Positions 45,593 to 54,751 of a stretch of DNA of 64,000 nucleotides are shown here, one piece after another. Within the stretch, counting starts at the first letter, position 1; each line of letters opens with the position of its first letter. The stretch is from Pseudomonas synxantha. Lineage in GTDB: Bacteria; Pseudomonadota; Gammaproteobacteria; Pseudomonadales; Pseudomonadaceae. The DNA lies in NCBI RefSeq assembly GCF_900105675.1, contig NZ_LT629786.1:6696001-6760000 (forward strand). Direction: 5' to 3'. The translations under genes were made by a program, and so were the position numbers. Under the pieces are notes generated by a model. It made no database searches. It saw only the letters and a program-made list of their open reading frames with translations, and was not told the origin of the DNA.

Positions 45593-46587
45593 TGCGCACA
45601 GGCTTCGCCCTGGCAATCCTGATGTTGAGCGGGCTGGCGGCCACCCAGGTGGTTGCCGCGCCCGTGGCGGAGCTCAAGTTGGTGTCCGAGCACCCGGTGG
45701 ACGGCATGCGCGGCGGCAACCTTTCGGGCCTGGCGTTGTGTGGCAAGGAACTGTGGACGGTATCTGACCGGGATGACGACCAGATCTACCGGCTGGATAC
45801 CGGCGCGCCGACCTGGAACGCCCAAGCGGTGCAGATCGATGTGCCGCCCGTGCCCGAGTCCGGTCTGCCTTGGGGGTTGCGTTCGCGCACCAAGGCTGCT
45901 TCGTTCATTCGCGGCGGTGACCTGGATTTTGAAGGCATCAGCTGTGATGCCGTGGGTAATCGCTACATTGTCAGCGAAGCCCATGCGGCGGTGTTGCAGG
46001 TCCCGGCGACTGGCGCGCCCGAATGGTTGAAAATTGCCCCTGGCACGGTGCGCGAAGCCCGGGCCAGTGGCATGTTGCTGCACTTCAATGCCTTGTTCGA
46101 AGGCCTGGCGGTAAACCCCGAAGGCAATCAGATCTGGCTGGCCGCCGAACGTGAACGCCGTGGCTTGATCTCGATCAAGCGTGGCCAGAGCGTATGGGAT
46201 TGCGACGGCGCCTGTGTGTTGTTGAGTGAGGCCGGCCAGGAAGTGCAGCCGGCGCAGTTCACCAACGCCAAGGCGGTATCCAAGGACTTTGCCGACCTGG
46301 CGCTGTTCAACGGCAAGCTGTTTACCCTGGAGCGCAATGCGTTCCAGATTTGCCGGCGCGATACGCTCACGGCCAAGGTCGAGCTGTGCTGGTCGTTTGC
46401 CGACCAGATGCTCACGCCGCCGCGACGTTATGCACAGGCTTATGGACTGGCCGAAGCCCTGGTGGTGGATGCCGACGGCGCGTGGATCGGTATCGACAAT
46501 AATTTTGGCCCCCGCGCCGATGGTGAAAAACGCCCCATGGTCTATCGTTTCGCCGCCCCCGACGGTGGCTGGAGCGCCCAGCCATGA
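45592..46587 (+). CDS. Phytase-like esterase domain protein, exported
   Basis: A 331-residue protein with an N-terminal signal peptide ([23 protein letters not shown]). The beta-propeller-like body matches the 'esterase-like activity of phytase' family: [34 protein letters not shown], and a late [10 protein letters not shown]. It is coupled to parE by TGATG and linked to parC through a 26-codon bridge. PAO1 PA4966 is the equivalent. Activity unproven. Confidence 0.85.
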   Translation: MRTGFALAILMLSGLAATQVVAAPVAELKLVSEHPVDGMRGGNLSGLALCGKELWTVSDRDDDQIYRLDTGAPTWNAQAVQIDVPPVPESGLPWGLRSRTKAASFIRGGDLDFEGISCDAVGNRYIVSEAHAAVLQVPATGAPEWLKIAPGTVREARASGMLLHFNALFEGLAVNPEGNQIWLAAERERRGLISIKRGQSVWDCDGACVLLSEAGQEVQPAQFTNAKAVSKDFADLALFNGKLFTLERNAFQICRRDTLTAKVELCWSFADQMLTPPRRYAQAYGLAEALVVDADGAWIGIDNNFGPRADGEKRPMVYRFAAPDGGWSAQP

Positions 46588-46664
46588 GCCCGCAGTTTTT
46601 TCAAATGACCCGGCGCAGCGGCAGTTCCGCTGCGCGTTACCCAACAATGATGAGGCCCGCATGA
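46584..46664 (+). CDS. Possible 26-residue coupling ORF between esterase gene and parC
   Basis: ATG at 46584 overlaps the esterase stop (ATGA), and the stop at 46662-46664 overlaps the parC start (ATGA). The peptide begins [13 protein letters not shown] and ends MMRPA. It could exist only to carry ribosomes from one gene to the next, or be a remnant of a longer gene. parC also has its own GAGG, so the ORF may be untranslated. Confidence 0.35.
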   Translation: MSPQFFQMTRRSGSSAARYPTMMRPA

Positions 46665-48925
46665 GTGACATCCTCGCAGACAGCTTAGATGGCGTAGAAC
46701 GCCGGTCGCTGGCTGACTTCACCGAAAATGCCTACCTCAACTACTCCATGTACGTGATCATGGACCGTGCCTTGCCGCATATCGGCGACGGCCTGAAGCC
46801 CGTGCAACGGCGCATCATCTATGCCATGAGTGAGTTGGGCCTGGACGCCGATTCCAAGCACAAGAAGTCGGCGCGTACCGTCGGTGACGTGCTCGGTAAG
46901 TTCCACCCCCACGGCGATTCGGCGTGCTATGAGGCCATGGTGCTGATGGCCCAGCCGTTCAGCTACCGCTACACCCTGGTGGACGGCCAGGGCAACTGGG
47001 GGGCGCCGGATGATCCCAAGTCCTTCGCTGCCATGCGTTATACCGAGGCGCGGTTGTCGCGTTACTCCGAAGTACTGCTCAGCGAATTGGGCCAGGGCAC
47101 TGCGAACTGGGGCCCGAACTTTGACGGAACCCTCGACGAACCTTTGGTATTGCCGGCACGTTTGCCGAATATCCTGCTCAATGGCACCACGGGTATCGCG
47201 GTCGGCATGGCCACCGACGTACCGCCGCACAACCTGCGCGAAGTCGCCACTGCCTGCGTGCGCTTGCTGGATGAGCCCAAGGCTACGGTCGAGCAGCTTT
47301 GCGAGCATATCCAGGGCCCGGATTACCCGACCGAAGCGGAAATCATCACGCCCCGTGCCGACCTGTTGAAGATGTACGAAACCGGCAAGGGCTCGGTGCG
47401 CATGCGCGCCGTGTACCACATCGAAGACGGCGACATCATTGTCACCGCGCTGCCGCACCAGGTGTCCGGTGCCAAGGTGCTGGAGCAGATCGCCGCATTG
47501 ATGCAGGCCAAGCCATCGAAACTGCCCCAAGTGACCGACCTGCGTGACGAGTCCGACCATGAGAACCCGTGCCGCATCGTGATCATCCCGACCAATAGCC
47601 GGGTGGATCATGAAGTGTTGATGCAGCATTTGTTTGCCAGCACCGACCTGGAGTCCAGCTATCGGGTCAACGTCAATATCATCGGCCTGGACGGCAAGCC
47701 GCAGTTGAAGAACCTGCGCAATCTACTGGTGGAATGGCTGGAGTTCCGCGTACAAACCGTGCGCCGCCGCCTGCAATTCCGCCTCGACAAGGTTGAGCGC
47801 CGCTTGCACCTGTTGGACGGTTTGCTGATTGCCTACCTGAACCTGGATGAAGTGATCCATATCATCCGTACCGCCGAGCACCCGAAGGCCGAGCTGATCG
47901 CGCGTTTCGAGCTGAGTGAAATCCAGGCTGACTATATTCTCGACACCCGCTTGCGCCAGTTGGCGCGCCTGGAAGAAATGAAGCTGCGTGACGAGCAAGA
48001 CGCGCTGCTCAAGGAGCAAGCCAAGCTGCAGGCGCTGCTGGGCAGCGAAGCCAAGCTCAAGAAGCTGGTGCGCAGTGAGTTGATCAAAGACGCCGAAACC
48101 TACGGCGATGACCGCCGTTCGCCTATCGTCGAGCGTGCTGAAGCGAAGGCGCTGACAGAAACCGAGCTGTTGCCTAACGAGAAAATTACCGTCGTTCTGT
48201 CGGAAAAGGGTTGGGTTCGTTCCGCCAAAGGGCATGATATTGACGCCACCGGCCTTTCGTACAAAGCTGGTGATGGCTTCAAGACCGCTGCGGCCGGGCG
48301 TTCCAACCAGTTCGCGGTGTTTATCGACTCGACCGGGCGCAGTTATTCGGTGCCGGCCCACACCCTGCCATCTGCACGAGGGCAGGGCGAGCCGTTGACC
48401 GGGCGCCTAACGCCACCACCGGGGGCGAATTTCGAGTGCGTGTTGCTGCCTGACGATGATTCACTGTACGTCATCGCCTCCGACGCCGGTTACGGTTTCG
48501 TGGTCAAGGGGGAAGACCTGCAGGCCAAGAACAAGGCGGGCAAGGCTTTGTTGAGCCTGCCGAACAACGCCAAGGTGATTCTGCCGAGGCCGGTGGATGA
48601 TCGTGAGAGCAACTGGCTGGCTTCGGTGACCACCGAAGGGCGTTTGCTGGTGTTCAAGATCAGCGATTTGCCGCAGCTGGGCAAAGGCAAGGGCAACAAG
48701 ATTATCGGCATTCCCGGCGACCGGGTGGCCAGTCGCGAAGAGTACGTGACCGACATCGCGGTGGTCCCGGAAGGCTCTACCCTGGTGCTCCAGGCCGGCA
48801 AGCGCACGTTGTCATTGCGCCCTGACGACCTGGAACACTACAAGGGCGAACGCGGTCGGCGTGGTAATAAACTGCCTCGCGGCTTCCAGCGAGTGGACGC
48901 CTTGCTGGTGGAAACGCCGGTTTAA
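46661..48925 (+). CDS. parC: DNA topoisomerase IV subunit A
   Basis: Cleavage subunit of topoisomerase IV. The protein is 754 residues long. The catalytic Tyr is Y127 in [11 protein letters not shown]. The quinolone-determining segment reads [10 protein letters not shown] with Ser87 and Glu91, the drug-sensitive residues. The C-terminal domain is the expected pinwheel. The start is set by GAGG and the usual N-terminus [17 protein letters not shown]. The open frame extends further upstream, out of frame with the esterase gene, and that part is not real. Confidence 0.97.
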   Translation: MSDILADSLDGVERRSLADFTENAYLNYSMYVIMDRALPHIGDGLKPVQRRIIYAMSELGLDADSKHKKSARTVGDVLGKFHPHGDSACYEAMVLMAQPFSYRYTLVDGQGNWGAPDDPKSFAAMRYTEARLSRYSEVLLSELGQGTANWGPNFDGTLDEPLVLPARLPNILLNGTTGIAVGMATDVPPHNLREVATACVRLLDEPKATVEQLCEHIQGPDYPTEAEIITPRADLLKMYETGKGSVRMRAVYHIEDGDIIVTALPHQVSGAKVLEQIAALMQAKPSKLPQVTDLRDESDHENPCRIVIIPTNSRVDHEVLMQHLFASTDLESSYRVNVNIIGLDGKPQLKNLRNLLVEWLEFRVQTVRRRLQFRLDKVERRLHLLDGLLIAYLNLDEVIHIIRTAEHPKAELIARFELSEIQADYILDTRLRQLARLEEMKLRDEQDALLKEQAKLQALLGSEAKLKKLVRSELIKDAETYGDDRRSPIVERAEAKALTETELLPNEKITVVLSEKGWVRSAKGHDIDATGLSYKAGDGFKTAAAGRSNQFAVFIDSTGRSYSVPAHTLPSARGQGEPLTGRLTPPPGANFECVLLPDDDSLYVIASDAGYGFVVKGEDLQAKNKAGKALLSLPNNAKVILPRPVDDRESNWLASVTTEGRLLVFKISDLPQLGKGKGNKIIGIPGDRVASREEYVTDIAVVPEGSTLVLQAGKRTLSLRPDDLEHYKGERGRRGNKLPRGFQRVDALLVETPV

Positions 48926-48940
48926 GCTGTACTAGAGGCC

Positions 48941-48968
48941 TCGATCTACGATTTAACGCGTAGATCGA
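48941..48968. terminator. Perfect inverted repeat after parC
   Basis: 10-bp perfect palindrome TCGATCTACG/CGTAGATCGA with an 8-base loop, 16 bases after the parC stop. No T-run follows, so it may be a terminator or a protein-binding site for the following gene. Confidence 0.45.
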
Positions 48969-49100
48969 CGCTTTCGCGCTGGAGTCATGGCGCATATTCA
49001 CGGATGATATGGCCTTTCCAGCGCCGGCGTGGCCGAGCGTGTCAGGTTATTTTTAGTATTACATTGTGGTTCGCCTTGTGGCAGCCACCTGGATGGGATG

Positions 49101-49808
49101 ATGACTGCTCCACGCCTTCCTCTATTTTTGATGCTCGCTGGCCTTTTGGGGCTGGCGGGTTGCAGCACGCACCAGCCAGTGTCGCTGTACCAGCTGGACA
49201 GCGGAAGTCCGGCTCAGCCAGCCCAGACAGCGGGCATGGCGGTATTGCTTGGCCCGGTAGTCGTTGCCGATTACCTGCAACGTGAAACCCTGCTACAACG
49301 TCAGAACGACGGCAGCCTGCAAGGTTCCACCGATGGTCGTTGGGCGGGCAGCCTGTCGTCCGATATCAATCAACTGATGTTGCGCCAGGTGGCCGGCCAA
49401 CTGGACAGCCAGCGCGTAGTGCTGGCACCGGGGCCATCCGGGTTTACACCGGATGTGCAGGTGCTGTTGACGATCACGCGGCTTGACTCCGGCAAGTCGC
49501 AACCCGCGATCCTGGATGCACAGTGGCGCCTGATCGACCGTCGCGGGCAAGTGCGGGATAACCGCATCGTGCACCTGCAGGAAGAGCATGCCGGCACCAC
49601 CGCCTCCCAGGTCCAGGCCCAGGGTGTGTTGTTGCAGCACTTGGCGCAGCAGTTGTCGGTGGCGCTCAAGCCACTGGCCAACCAACCGCCGGTCGCTGCC
49701 GAGACACCCCGCAAACAGGCTTCCCAGCCCAAGCCTGCTGCCCCGGAAAAGCCGAAGATGCCGATGGCTACCCCGATTCGCACGGATCTGGAAGTGTTCA
49801 GGTTCTGA
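49101..49808 (+). CDS. Orphan PqiC-type (ABC-transport auxiliary) lipoprotein
   Basis: A 235-residue lipoprotein. The lipobox LGLAGC gives lipidated Cys near residue 21. The mature domain is of the PqiC/ABC-transport auxiliary type: VSLYQLDSG, GPVVVADYLQRETLL, WAGSLSSDINQLML. It ends in a Pro/Lys-rich tail. PqiC normally works with PqiA and PqiB in lipid transport between membranes, but neither is adjacent here. The start is ATG at 49101 or 49098, with only a weak GGATGGG site. A strong terminator follows. Confidence 0.82.
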   Translation: MTAPRLPLFLMLAGLLGLAGCSTHQPVSLYQLDSGSPAQPAQTAGMAVLLGPVVVADYLQRETLLQRQNDGSLQGSTDGRWAGSLSSDINQLMLRQVAGQLDSQRVVLAPGPSGFTPDVQVLLTITRLDSGKSQPAILDAQWRLIDRRGQVRDNRIVHLQEEHAGTTASQVQAQGVLLQHLAQQLSVALKPLANQPPVAAETPRKQASQPKPAAPEKPKMPMATPIRTDLEVFRF

Positions 49809-49821
49809 TCTGGATCCCGCA

Positions 49822-49864
49822 CCCAGCAAAAAGGCCCGCATACTCTGCGGGCCTTTTTGCTGGG
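49822..49864. terminator. Bidirectional intrinsic terminator
   Basis: Long perfect palindrome CCCAGCAAAAAGGCCCGCA ... TGCGGGCCTTTTTGCTGGG, 13 bases after the lipoprotein stop. It gives a GC stem flanked by A5 and T5 runs, so it can terminate from both sides. Confidence 0.9.
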
Positions 49865-49879
49865 TGGAGAAGATCCAAA

Positions 49880-49968
49880 TGTGGGAGGGGGCTTGCCCCC
49901 GATGGCGGCAGTTCAGTTAATGATGTGCCAACTGATACTCCGCTATCGGGGGCAAGCCCCCTCCCACA
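49880..49968. repeat. REPIN, GTGGGAGGGGGC family
   Basis: Inverted halves TGTGGGAGGGGGCTTGCCCC... and its complement, separated by a short spacer, between the terminator and the convergent YtjB-type gene. Confidence 0.85.
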
Positions 49969-49986
49969 AGGTACCTGCGGTGTTCG

Positions 49987-51522
49987 TCAGGGTTTGCGGG
50001 TCTCATGCATGCGCGCCAACTGACGTTCCAGCATCGACGGATATGGCTCCATCAACCGCTCTACACAGCTGGCCCCTTCAGGGCTGGCAATCGGGCGGAT
50101 GCGGGCGCGTTGGCGGATCAGCGCGTCCTCACTGATCTTGCGTTCCACCAACAGCAGGTTGCGGCTGTGTTGGGACAAGGCCAGGGCATCCTGGGCGATT
50201 TCGGTCAGCAGCAGGTCGATCTGGCTCATGCCAAACAGGTCATCGCCCACCGTCAAGCCCAGCTGCAGTTGCAGGGTGATGCCGCTATCGGCCACTTCAA
50301 TCTGCAACGCATGGCCCAGGGCGCGCAACAGCTCGCCGCAGCAGATTGCATTGGTCAGGTAATCTTCGCCGCTGTCTTCGCTGTGGAACAGCATCAGCGT
50401 GCTGCCATCGTTAAGGGTATGTAATTCGCTCTGGTACAGCGAGGCGGCCTGGTCGAGGCAATCGCGGTAGCGTTCGAGCAGCTCGGTCAGGCGCGCACGC
50501 GGCAGGCGGCGCAGTTGCTCCTGGGCTCCCAGTTGCACGGCGAGTACGGCGCTGTGCTGTGGCTCGGTGTTCCTTTCCACCGCTACCGGCTTTGGCGCAG
50601 CAGCTGGGGCCACGGCCGAGGTATCGCGCAGGTCGGCGAACGGGTCTTCGTCGTCCAGCTCGTCTTCCTCGGCCTTGATCACATGGCGCGGCCCTGGCTT
50701 CAGGCCGGCTACCGGCGCGCTTTCGTCGAAGCCTGGGTCGCGCAGGTCGCGTACTTCAAACTCAGGCTCGTCGTTGTAGTCGTCGCTGTCGTCGTACTCT
50801 GGCTCTGGTTCGACTTCCGGCTCTTTAGGTTCCGGTGCAAAGCTGGTGTGAAGCTGGCGTGCGAGGTCGCCGATTTCGTCCTGGCGATCAGTGGCCGGGG
50901 TGTGTTCGTCGATATCCCGCAGCCAGATACGCAGTTGCATCAGCGGCGTGGAGATATGCCGCCCCAGGCGCAAGCTCAAGGCCAGGGCCAGGGCCAGCAG
51001 GATTGCGCTCAGGATGCCCATGCTCTGCAGGCTGATGGTCATCGGCTGCTGGAATTGCTGCATATCAAGGCTGATACGCAGTTGGCCGGCCTTCACATCC
51101 TGAAAGGTGATATTGCTCTGGTACAGGCCCTCGGCTTCACCCAACAGGCCGTTCTTCGGGCGTTGCCCGGCCTCGGCCATGATCCGGTTGTCCACGCTAT
51201 AGATAGCGGCATGGGCCACCAGCGGGTTCTTGGTCAGGTTGTTGAGCAGTACGTTGAGGCTGAGGATGTCGTTGGACACCAGCAACTCAGTGGCCGACGT
51301 GGCGGTCTGGGTCGTCAGGCTCTCGCCCAGGGCATCGGCTTGCTCATGCATGGCCTGCTTGAACTGCAAACCCATCACGCAGGCGTAGATCACCAGGGCC
51401 AAAGCGACCAGGATCACGTTATGGCTGGCGATGCGTAATGCGATCGGTACACGGCGGTGGCGCAGTGCCCGGAAGATCAGCAGGAAGAAGTTATCGGTTT
51501 TTACTGGCGTGGGCCGGTTCAC
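49987..51522 (-). CDS. AhpA/YtjB-family membrane protein with cyclase-like C-terminus
   Basis: A 511-residue inner-membrane protein. Helix 1 (about 35-52), a periplasmic sensor loop (55-165), helix 2 (166-186), a HAMP-like segment (187-225) and a very acidic linker (230-300) come first. Residues about 322-465 then have the order of secondary elements of a class III nucleotidyl cyclase (NDGSTLMLFH, LQLGLTVGDDLF, ALALSQHS) but lack clear catalytic metal Asp pairs. It is divergent from serB, as smp/ytjB is in E. coli. GTG start chosen from the conserved N-terminus NRPTPVKTDNFFLLIFRALRHRR; its ribosome site is weak. Function unknown. Confidence 0.82.
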   Translation of the reverse strand: MNRPTPVKTDNFFLLIFRALRHRRVPIALRIASHNVILVALALVIYACVMGLQFKQAMHEQADALGESLTTQTATSATELLVSNDILSLNVLLNNLTKNPLVAHAAIYSVDNRIMAEAGQRPKNGLLGEAEGLYQSNITFQDVKAGQLRISLDMQQFQQPMTISLQSMGILSAILLALALALSLRLGRHISTPLMQLRIWLRDIDEHTPATDRQDEIGDLARQLHTSFAPEPKEPEVEPEPEYDDSDDYNDEPEFEVRDLRDPGFDESAPVAGLKPGPRHVIKAEEDELDDEDPFADLRDTSAVAPAAAPKPVAVERNTEPQHSAVLAVQLGAQEQLRRLPRARLTELLERYRDCLDQAASLYQSELHTLNDGSTLMLFHSEDSGEDYLTNAICCGELLRALGHALQIEVADSGITLQLQLGLTVGDDLFGMSQIDLLLTEIAQDALALSQHSRNLLLVERKISEDALIRQRARIRPIASPEGASCVERLMEPYPSMLERQLARMHETRKP

Positions 51523-51655
51523 TTGCGCTCGGCTCTTGGTCCGTGAAGTTGACGCGCAGTATAGCGACAGGCCCATGGCCGGCAAAGCGCTGGCTGTGCC
51601 CGATGGTCACTGAAAGTGGGTAGAATGCGGTTTTTTTCCAGCCTGGGGGTGCGCT

Positions 51656-52870
51656 TTGCGCGAAATTGTCCTGATCAACATCACAGGTCTTGACCGACCG
51701 GGTCTCACCGCGGCCATTACCGGCGTCCTGGCCCAGGGTGGTGTGAACATTCTCGACATCGGCCAGGCGGTGATCCATGACACTCTGTCGTTCGGCATCC
51801 TGGTGGAAATCCCCAGCACCGAGCAGGCCTCGTCGGTACTCAAGGACATCCTGTTTACGGCCTATAAGCTGGATCAACAGGTGCGTTTCACTCCGGTGTC
51901 CGAAGAGGACTACCAGCACTGGGTACAAGGCCAGGGCAAAAAGCGCCATATCGTCACCCTGTTGACCCGCAAGGTCACTGCCGAGCAGTTGCAACGTGTC
52001 AGCTCCATTACCGCGCAGTACGGTTTGAATATCGACCATATCGACCGTCTGTCAGGTCGCATGCCATTGGATACCCCTGCTGATAAGGGCAAGGGCTGCA
52101 TCGAGTTTTCCGTGCGCGGCGAGCCGGCGGATGCGCAAGCGCTACGTGCCGAATTCCTCAGCGTGGCCCAGGAGCTGAATGTCGATATCGCCTTCCAGGA
52201 AGATTCGCTGTTCCGTCGCAACCGTCGCCTGGCGGTTTTCGACATGGACTCCACCCTGATCGAAGCCGAAGTCATCGACGAGTTGGCCAAGGCGGCCGGT
52301 GTGGGCGAGCAAGTGTCCGCGATTACCGAGCGGGCGATGGCCGGTGAGCTGGATTTTCGGGCCAGCTTCAAGGAGCGTCTGGCGTTGCTCAAGGGCCTGG
52401 ACGTGAGTGTGCTGGATTCCATCGGCGCGTCACTGCGCCTGACCGAGGGCGCTGAAACCCTGTTTGCCGAACTCAAGCGCCTGGGCTACAAGACCGCCAT
52501 CCTGTCGGGCGGCTTCACCTACTTCGCCAAGCAGTTGCAGGCGAAGTTGGGCATTGACTATGTATTTGCCAACGAGCTGGAAGTGGTGGATGGCAAGGTG
52601 ACCGGATTGGCCGTCGAGCCGATTGTCGATGCGCAGCGCAAGGCGGATCTGCTCAAGGAACTGGCCCACAAGGAAGGCTTGCGCCTGGAGCAGACCATTG
52701 CGGTCGGCGATGGCGCCAATGACCTGCCGATGCTGGCGATTGCCGGGCTGGGTGTGGCGTTTCGCGCCAAGCCGTTGGTCAAGCAATCTGCCAAGCAAGC
52801 GATCTCGACCTTGGGTCTGGATGGCGTGCTGTATCTGCTGGGCTTGCGCGACCGCGACGGTCAGCTCTAA
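51656..52870 (+). CDS. serB: Phosphoserine phosphatase
   Basis: Last step of serine biosynthesis. The protein is 404 residues long. Two N-terminal ACT-type domains (residues about 1-180) are followed by the HAD phosphatase domain with FDMDST (195-200), SGGFTYFA and GDGANDLPML. The long ACT-containing form is the Pseudomonas type. The start is TTG with GGGGG upstream, giving MREIVLINITGLDRPGLT; no ATG lies nearby in frame. Confidence 0.95.
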   Translation: MREIVLINITGLDRPGLTAAITGVLAQGGVNILDIGQAVIHDTLSFGILVEIPSTEQASSVLKDILFTAYKLDQQVRFTPVSEEDYQHWVQGQGKKRHIVTLLTRKVTAEQLQRVSSITAQYGLNIDHIDRLSGRMPLDTPADKGKGCIEFSVRGEPADAQALRAEFLSVAQELNVDIAFQEDSLFRRNRRLAVFDMDSTLIEAEVIDELAKAAGVGEQVSAITERAMAGELDFRASFKERLALLKGLDVSVLDSIGASLRLTEGAETLFAELKRLGYKTAILSGGFTYFAKQLQAKLGIDYVFANELEVVDGKVTGLAVEPIVDAQRKADLLKELAHKEGLRLEQTIAVGDGANDLPMLAIAGLGVAFRAKPLVKQSAKQAISTLGLDGVLYLLGLRDRDGQL

Positions 52871-52890
52871 CTGACGAAATGCGGTCAAAA

Positions 52891-52981
52891 ATGTGGGAGG
52901 GGGCTTGCTCCCGATGGCGGTGGAACAGTCTATACATCTCCGACTGGAATACCGCCATCGGGAGCAAGCCCCCTCCCACAT
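52891..52981. repeat. REPIN, GTGGGAGGGGGC family
   Basis: Inverted halves ATGTGGGAGGGGGCTTGCTC... and its complement ending CCCACAT, in the gap between convergent serB and psd. Nearly identical to the REPIN at 42851 in both halves, with a different spacer. Confidence 0.85.
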
Positions 52982-53002
52982 TTGATCTTTGCAGTTTTCA
53001 GA

Positions 53003-53863
53003 TTAGGCTTTAGGCAGTGCGATAGCCTGGCCCATCTGTACTGGCGAACCCGCCAACAACGCTTCGGTCCATTTCACCTGCTCCGGTCCGAACAGCACGA
53101 TGGCGGTCGAGCCCAGCTTGAAGCGACCCATCTCTGCACCTTTTTCCAGGTGAATCGGTGCGCGGGCAGCTTCGTCGTAGCGGAAGGTTTTCAGCTCACG
53201 CTTGGGCGGCGTCACCAGGCCGGCCCACACAGTTTCAATCGACGCCACAATCATCGCGCCCACCAGCACCAAGGCCATCGGGCCGCGCTCGGTGTCGAAC
53301 AGGCAAACAACCCGCTCGTTACGCGCAAACAGCTCCGGCACGTTTTCGGCGGTGGTCTGGTTGACCGAGAAAATCCGCCCTGGCACGTACACCATCTCGC
53401 GCAAGGTACCGGCCAGTGGCATGTGCACGCGGTGGTAGTCCTTCGGCGACAGATAAATAGTGGCGAAGTCGCCACCCATGAATGGTGCAGCCAGTGCCGC
53501 GTCGCCGCCGAGCAGTTCCAGCACGCTGAAGCTGTGGCCCTTGGCCTGGAAGATGCGGCCATGCTCGATCGGTCCTACCTGGCTGACGGCGCCGTCGGCC
53601 GGGCTGAGTACCGCGCCTGGGGTCGAGTCCAGCGGGCGGGCGTCGTCTTTCAAGGCGCGGGTGAAGAAGGCGTTGAAGTGCTCGTAGGCGGTCAGGTCTT
53701 CAACCAGGGCCTGGGACATGTCCACTTGGTAGCGCTTGGCGAACCAGGCGGTGAAGGCGTTCTTGAACCAGCGCACGCGGCATTCGGCAATGCAGCCGGC
53801 CAAGCGTGAGAGCAAGTGGTGCGGGAGCAAATACTGGCTGAGGATAAACAACTGCTTTTTCAT
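53003..53863 (-). CDS. psd: Phosphatidylserine decarboxylase proenzyme
   Basis: Makes phosphatidylethanolamine at the inner membrane. The 286-residue proenzyme cleaves itself in the LGST motif (residues 250-253), between Gly251 and Ser252, to generate the pyruvoyl prosthetic group. The other triad residues match Asp90 (SPADG) and His147 (YHRVHMP). It is followed upstream on the same strand by rhdA. Confidence 0.96.
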   Translation of the reverse strand: MKKQLFILSQYLLPHHLLSRLAGCIAECRVRWFKNAFTAWFAKRYQVDMSQALVEDLTAYEHFNAFFTRALKDDARPLDSTPGAVLSPADGAVSQVGPIEHGRIFQAKGHSFSVLELLGGDAALAAPFMGGDFATIYLSPKDYHRVHMPLAGTLREMVYVPGRIFSVNQTTAENVPELFARNERVVCLFDTERGPMALVLVGAMIVASIETVWAGLVTPPKRELKTFRYDEAARAPIHLEKGAEMGRFKLGSTAIVLFGPEQVKWTEALLAGSPVQMGQAIALPKA

Positions 53864-53878
53864 AACTGTCCTTAAACC

Positions 53879-54694
53879 TTAAATCTCAACGGGGGTGTCG
53901 GGGTGGTTGCCCCATTCGCCCCAGGAACCGGCATAACCTTTGACTCGCGGATAACCGAGCGCCTTGGCCACCAGGTAGGTGAAGCCAGAGCGGTGGTGAG
54001 TCTGGCAATGGGTGATGATTTCTTTGTCGCGGGTCAGCCCGAGGTCTTCGAGGACCTGCGGCATGTCACGGCGGATACGGAGGTTGCGCGCCTTGTCCAT
54101 GCCGGCGGTCCATTCGAAATTTACCGCGCCGGGGATGTGACCGCCTTTGGCCGCAAGCATTTTCTCGCCGGAATACTCCAGCGGGCCGCGGGCGTCCCAG
54201 ATACCCAGGTCGGCGGCGCCGAGACGGCTTTGCAGGTATTCGCGGGTGGCGGTGGGGCCATCGTGCAGCGTTAGGCTGACCGGGCCGCCGACGGGGGCGG
54301 GGGCTTCGGTGGAGAGGGGGAGCCCTTCCTCGAGCCACGCCAGCAGGCCGCCGTCGAGGTAGTGATATTTCGGGTGGCCGATCACGTCGAGCATCCAGAT
54401 AAAGCGCCCGGCCCAGCCGCCGCCTTCGTCGTCATAGACCACGTAGGTCGCGTCCGGGGTGTGGCCCAGTTCGCCGAACAGTTTTTCCAGGTCGGCTTGG
54501 CTGGGCAATAGGCCGGGTGCCGGGGGCTGGCCCAGTTGGGTGCGTTTGGGGTCAACGAAATGCGCGCCGGGGATATGCCCTGCGGCGTAGCGGGCGGCAC
54601 TGGTGAGGTCCACGACAATCAGGTGTTCGGCATCAAGGCGGCCAAGCAGATCGCTGGATTCGATCACCAGCGGCAAGCCAGAGAAGTCAGGCAT
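53879..54694 (-). CDS. rhdA: Thiosulfate sulfurtransferase (rhodanese)
   Basis: A 271-residue tandem-domain rhodanese. The N-terminal domain is inactive (Asp88 region in place of Cys). The C-terminal domain carries catalytic Cys230 in the CQTHHRS loop, the same loop and position as Azotobacter RhdA. It transfers sulfane sulfur from thiosulfate to cyanide or another thiophile. The start is fixed by AGGAG. It lies 15 bases from psd and is probably co-transcribed. Confidence 0.93.
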   Translation of the reverse strand: MPDFSGLPLVIESSDLLGRLDAEHLIVVDLTSAARYAAGHIPGAHFVDPKRTQLGQPPAPGLLPSQADLEKLFGELGHTPDATYVVYDDEGGGWAGRFIWMLDVIGHPKYHYLDGGLLAWLEEGLPLSTEAPAPVGGPVSLTLHDGPTATREYLQSRLGAADLGIWDARGPLEYSGEKMLAAKGGHIPGAVNFEWTAGMDKARNLRIRRDMPQVLEDLGLTRDKEIITHCQTHHRSGFTYLVAKALGYPRVKGYAGSWGEWGNHPDTPVEI

Positions 54695-54751
54695 GTGAGG
54701 TCTCCTGGGCACAAATGTTGGCGATTAAAGACGGCGATTGTAGCGCAAGCA

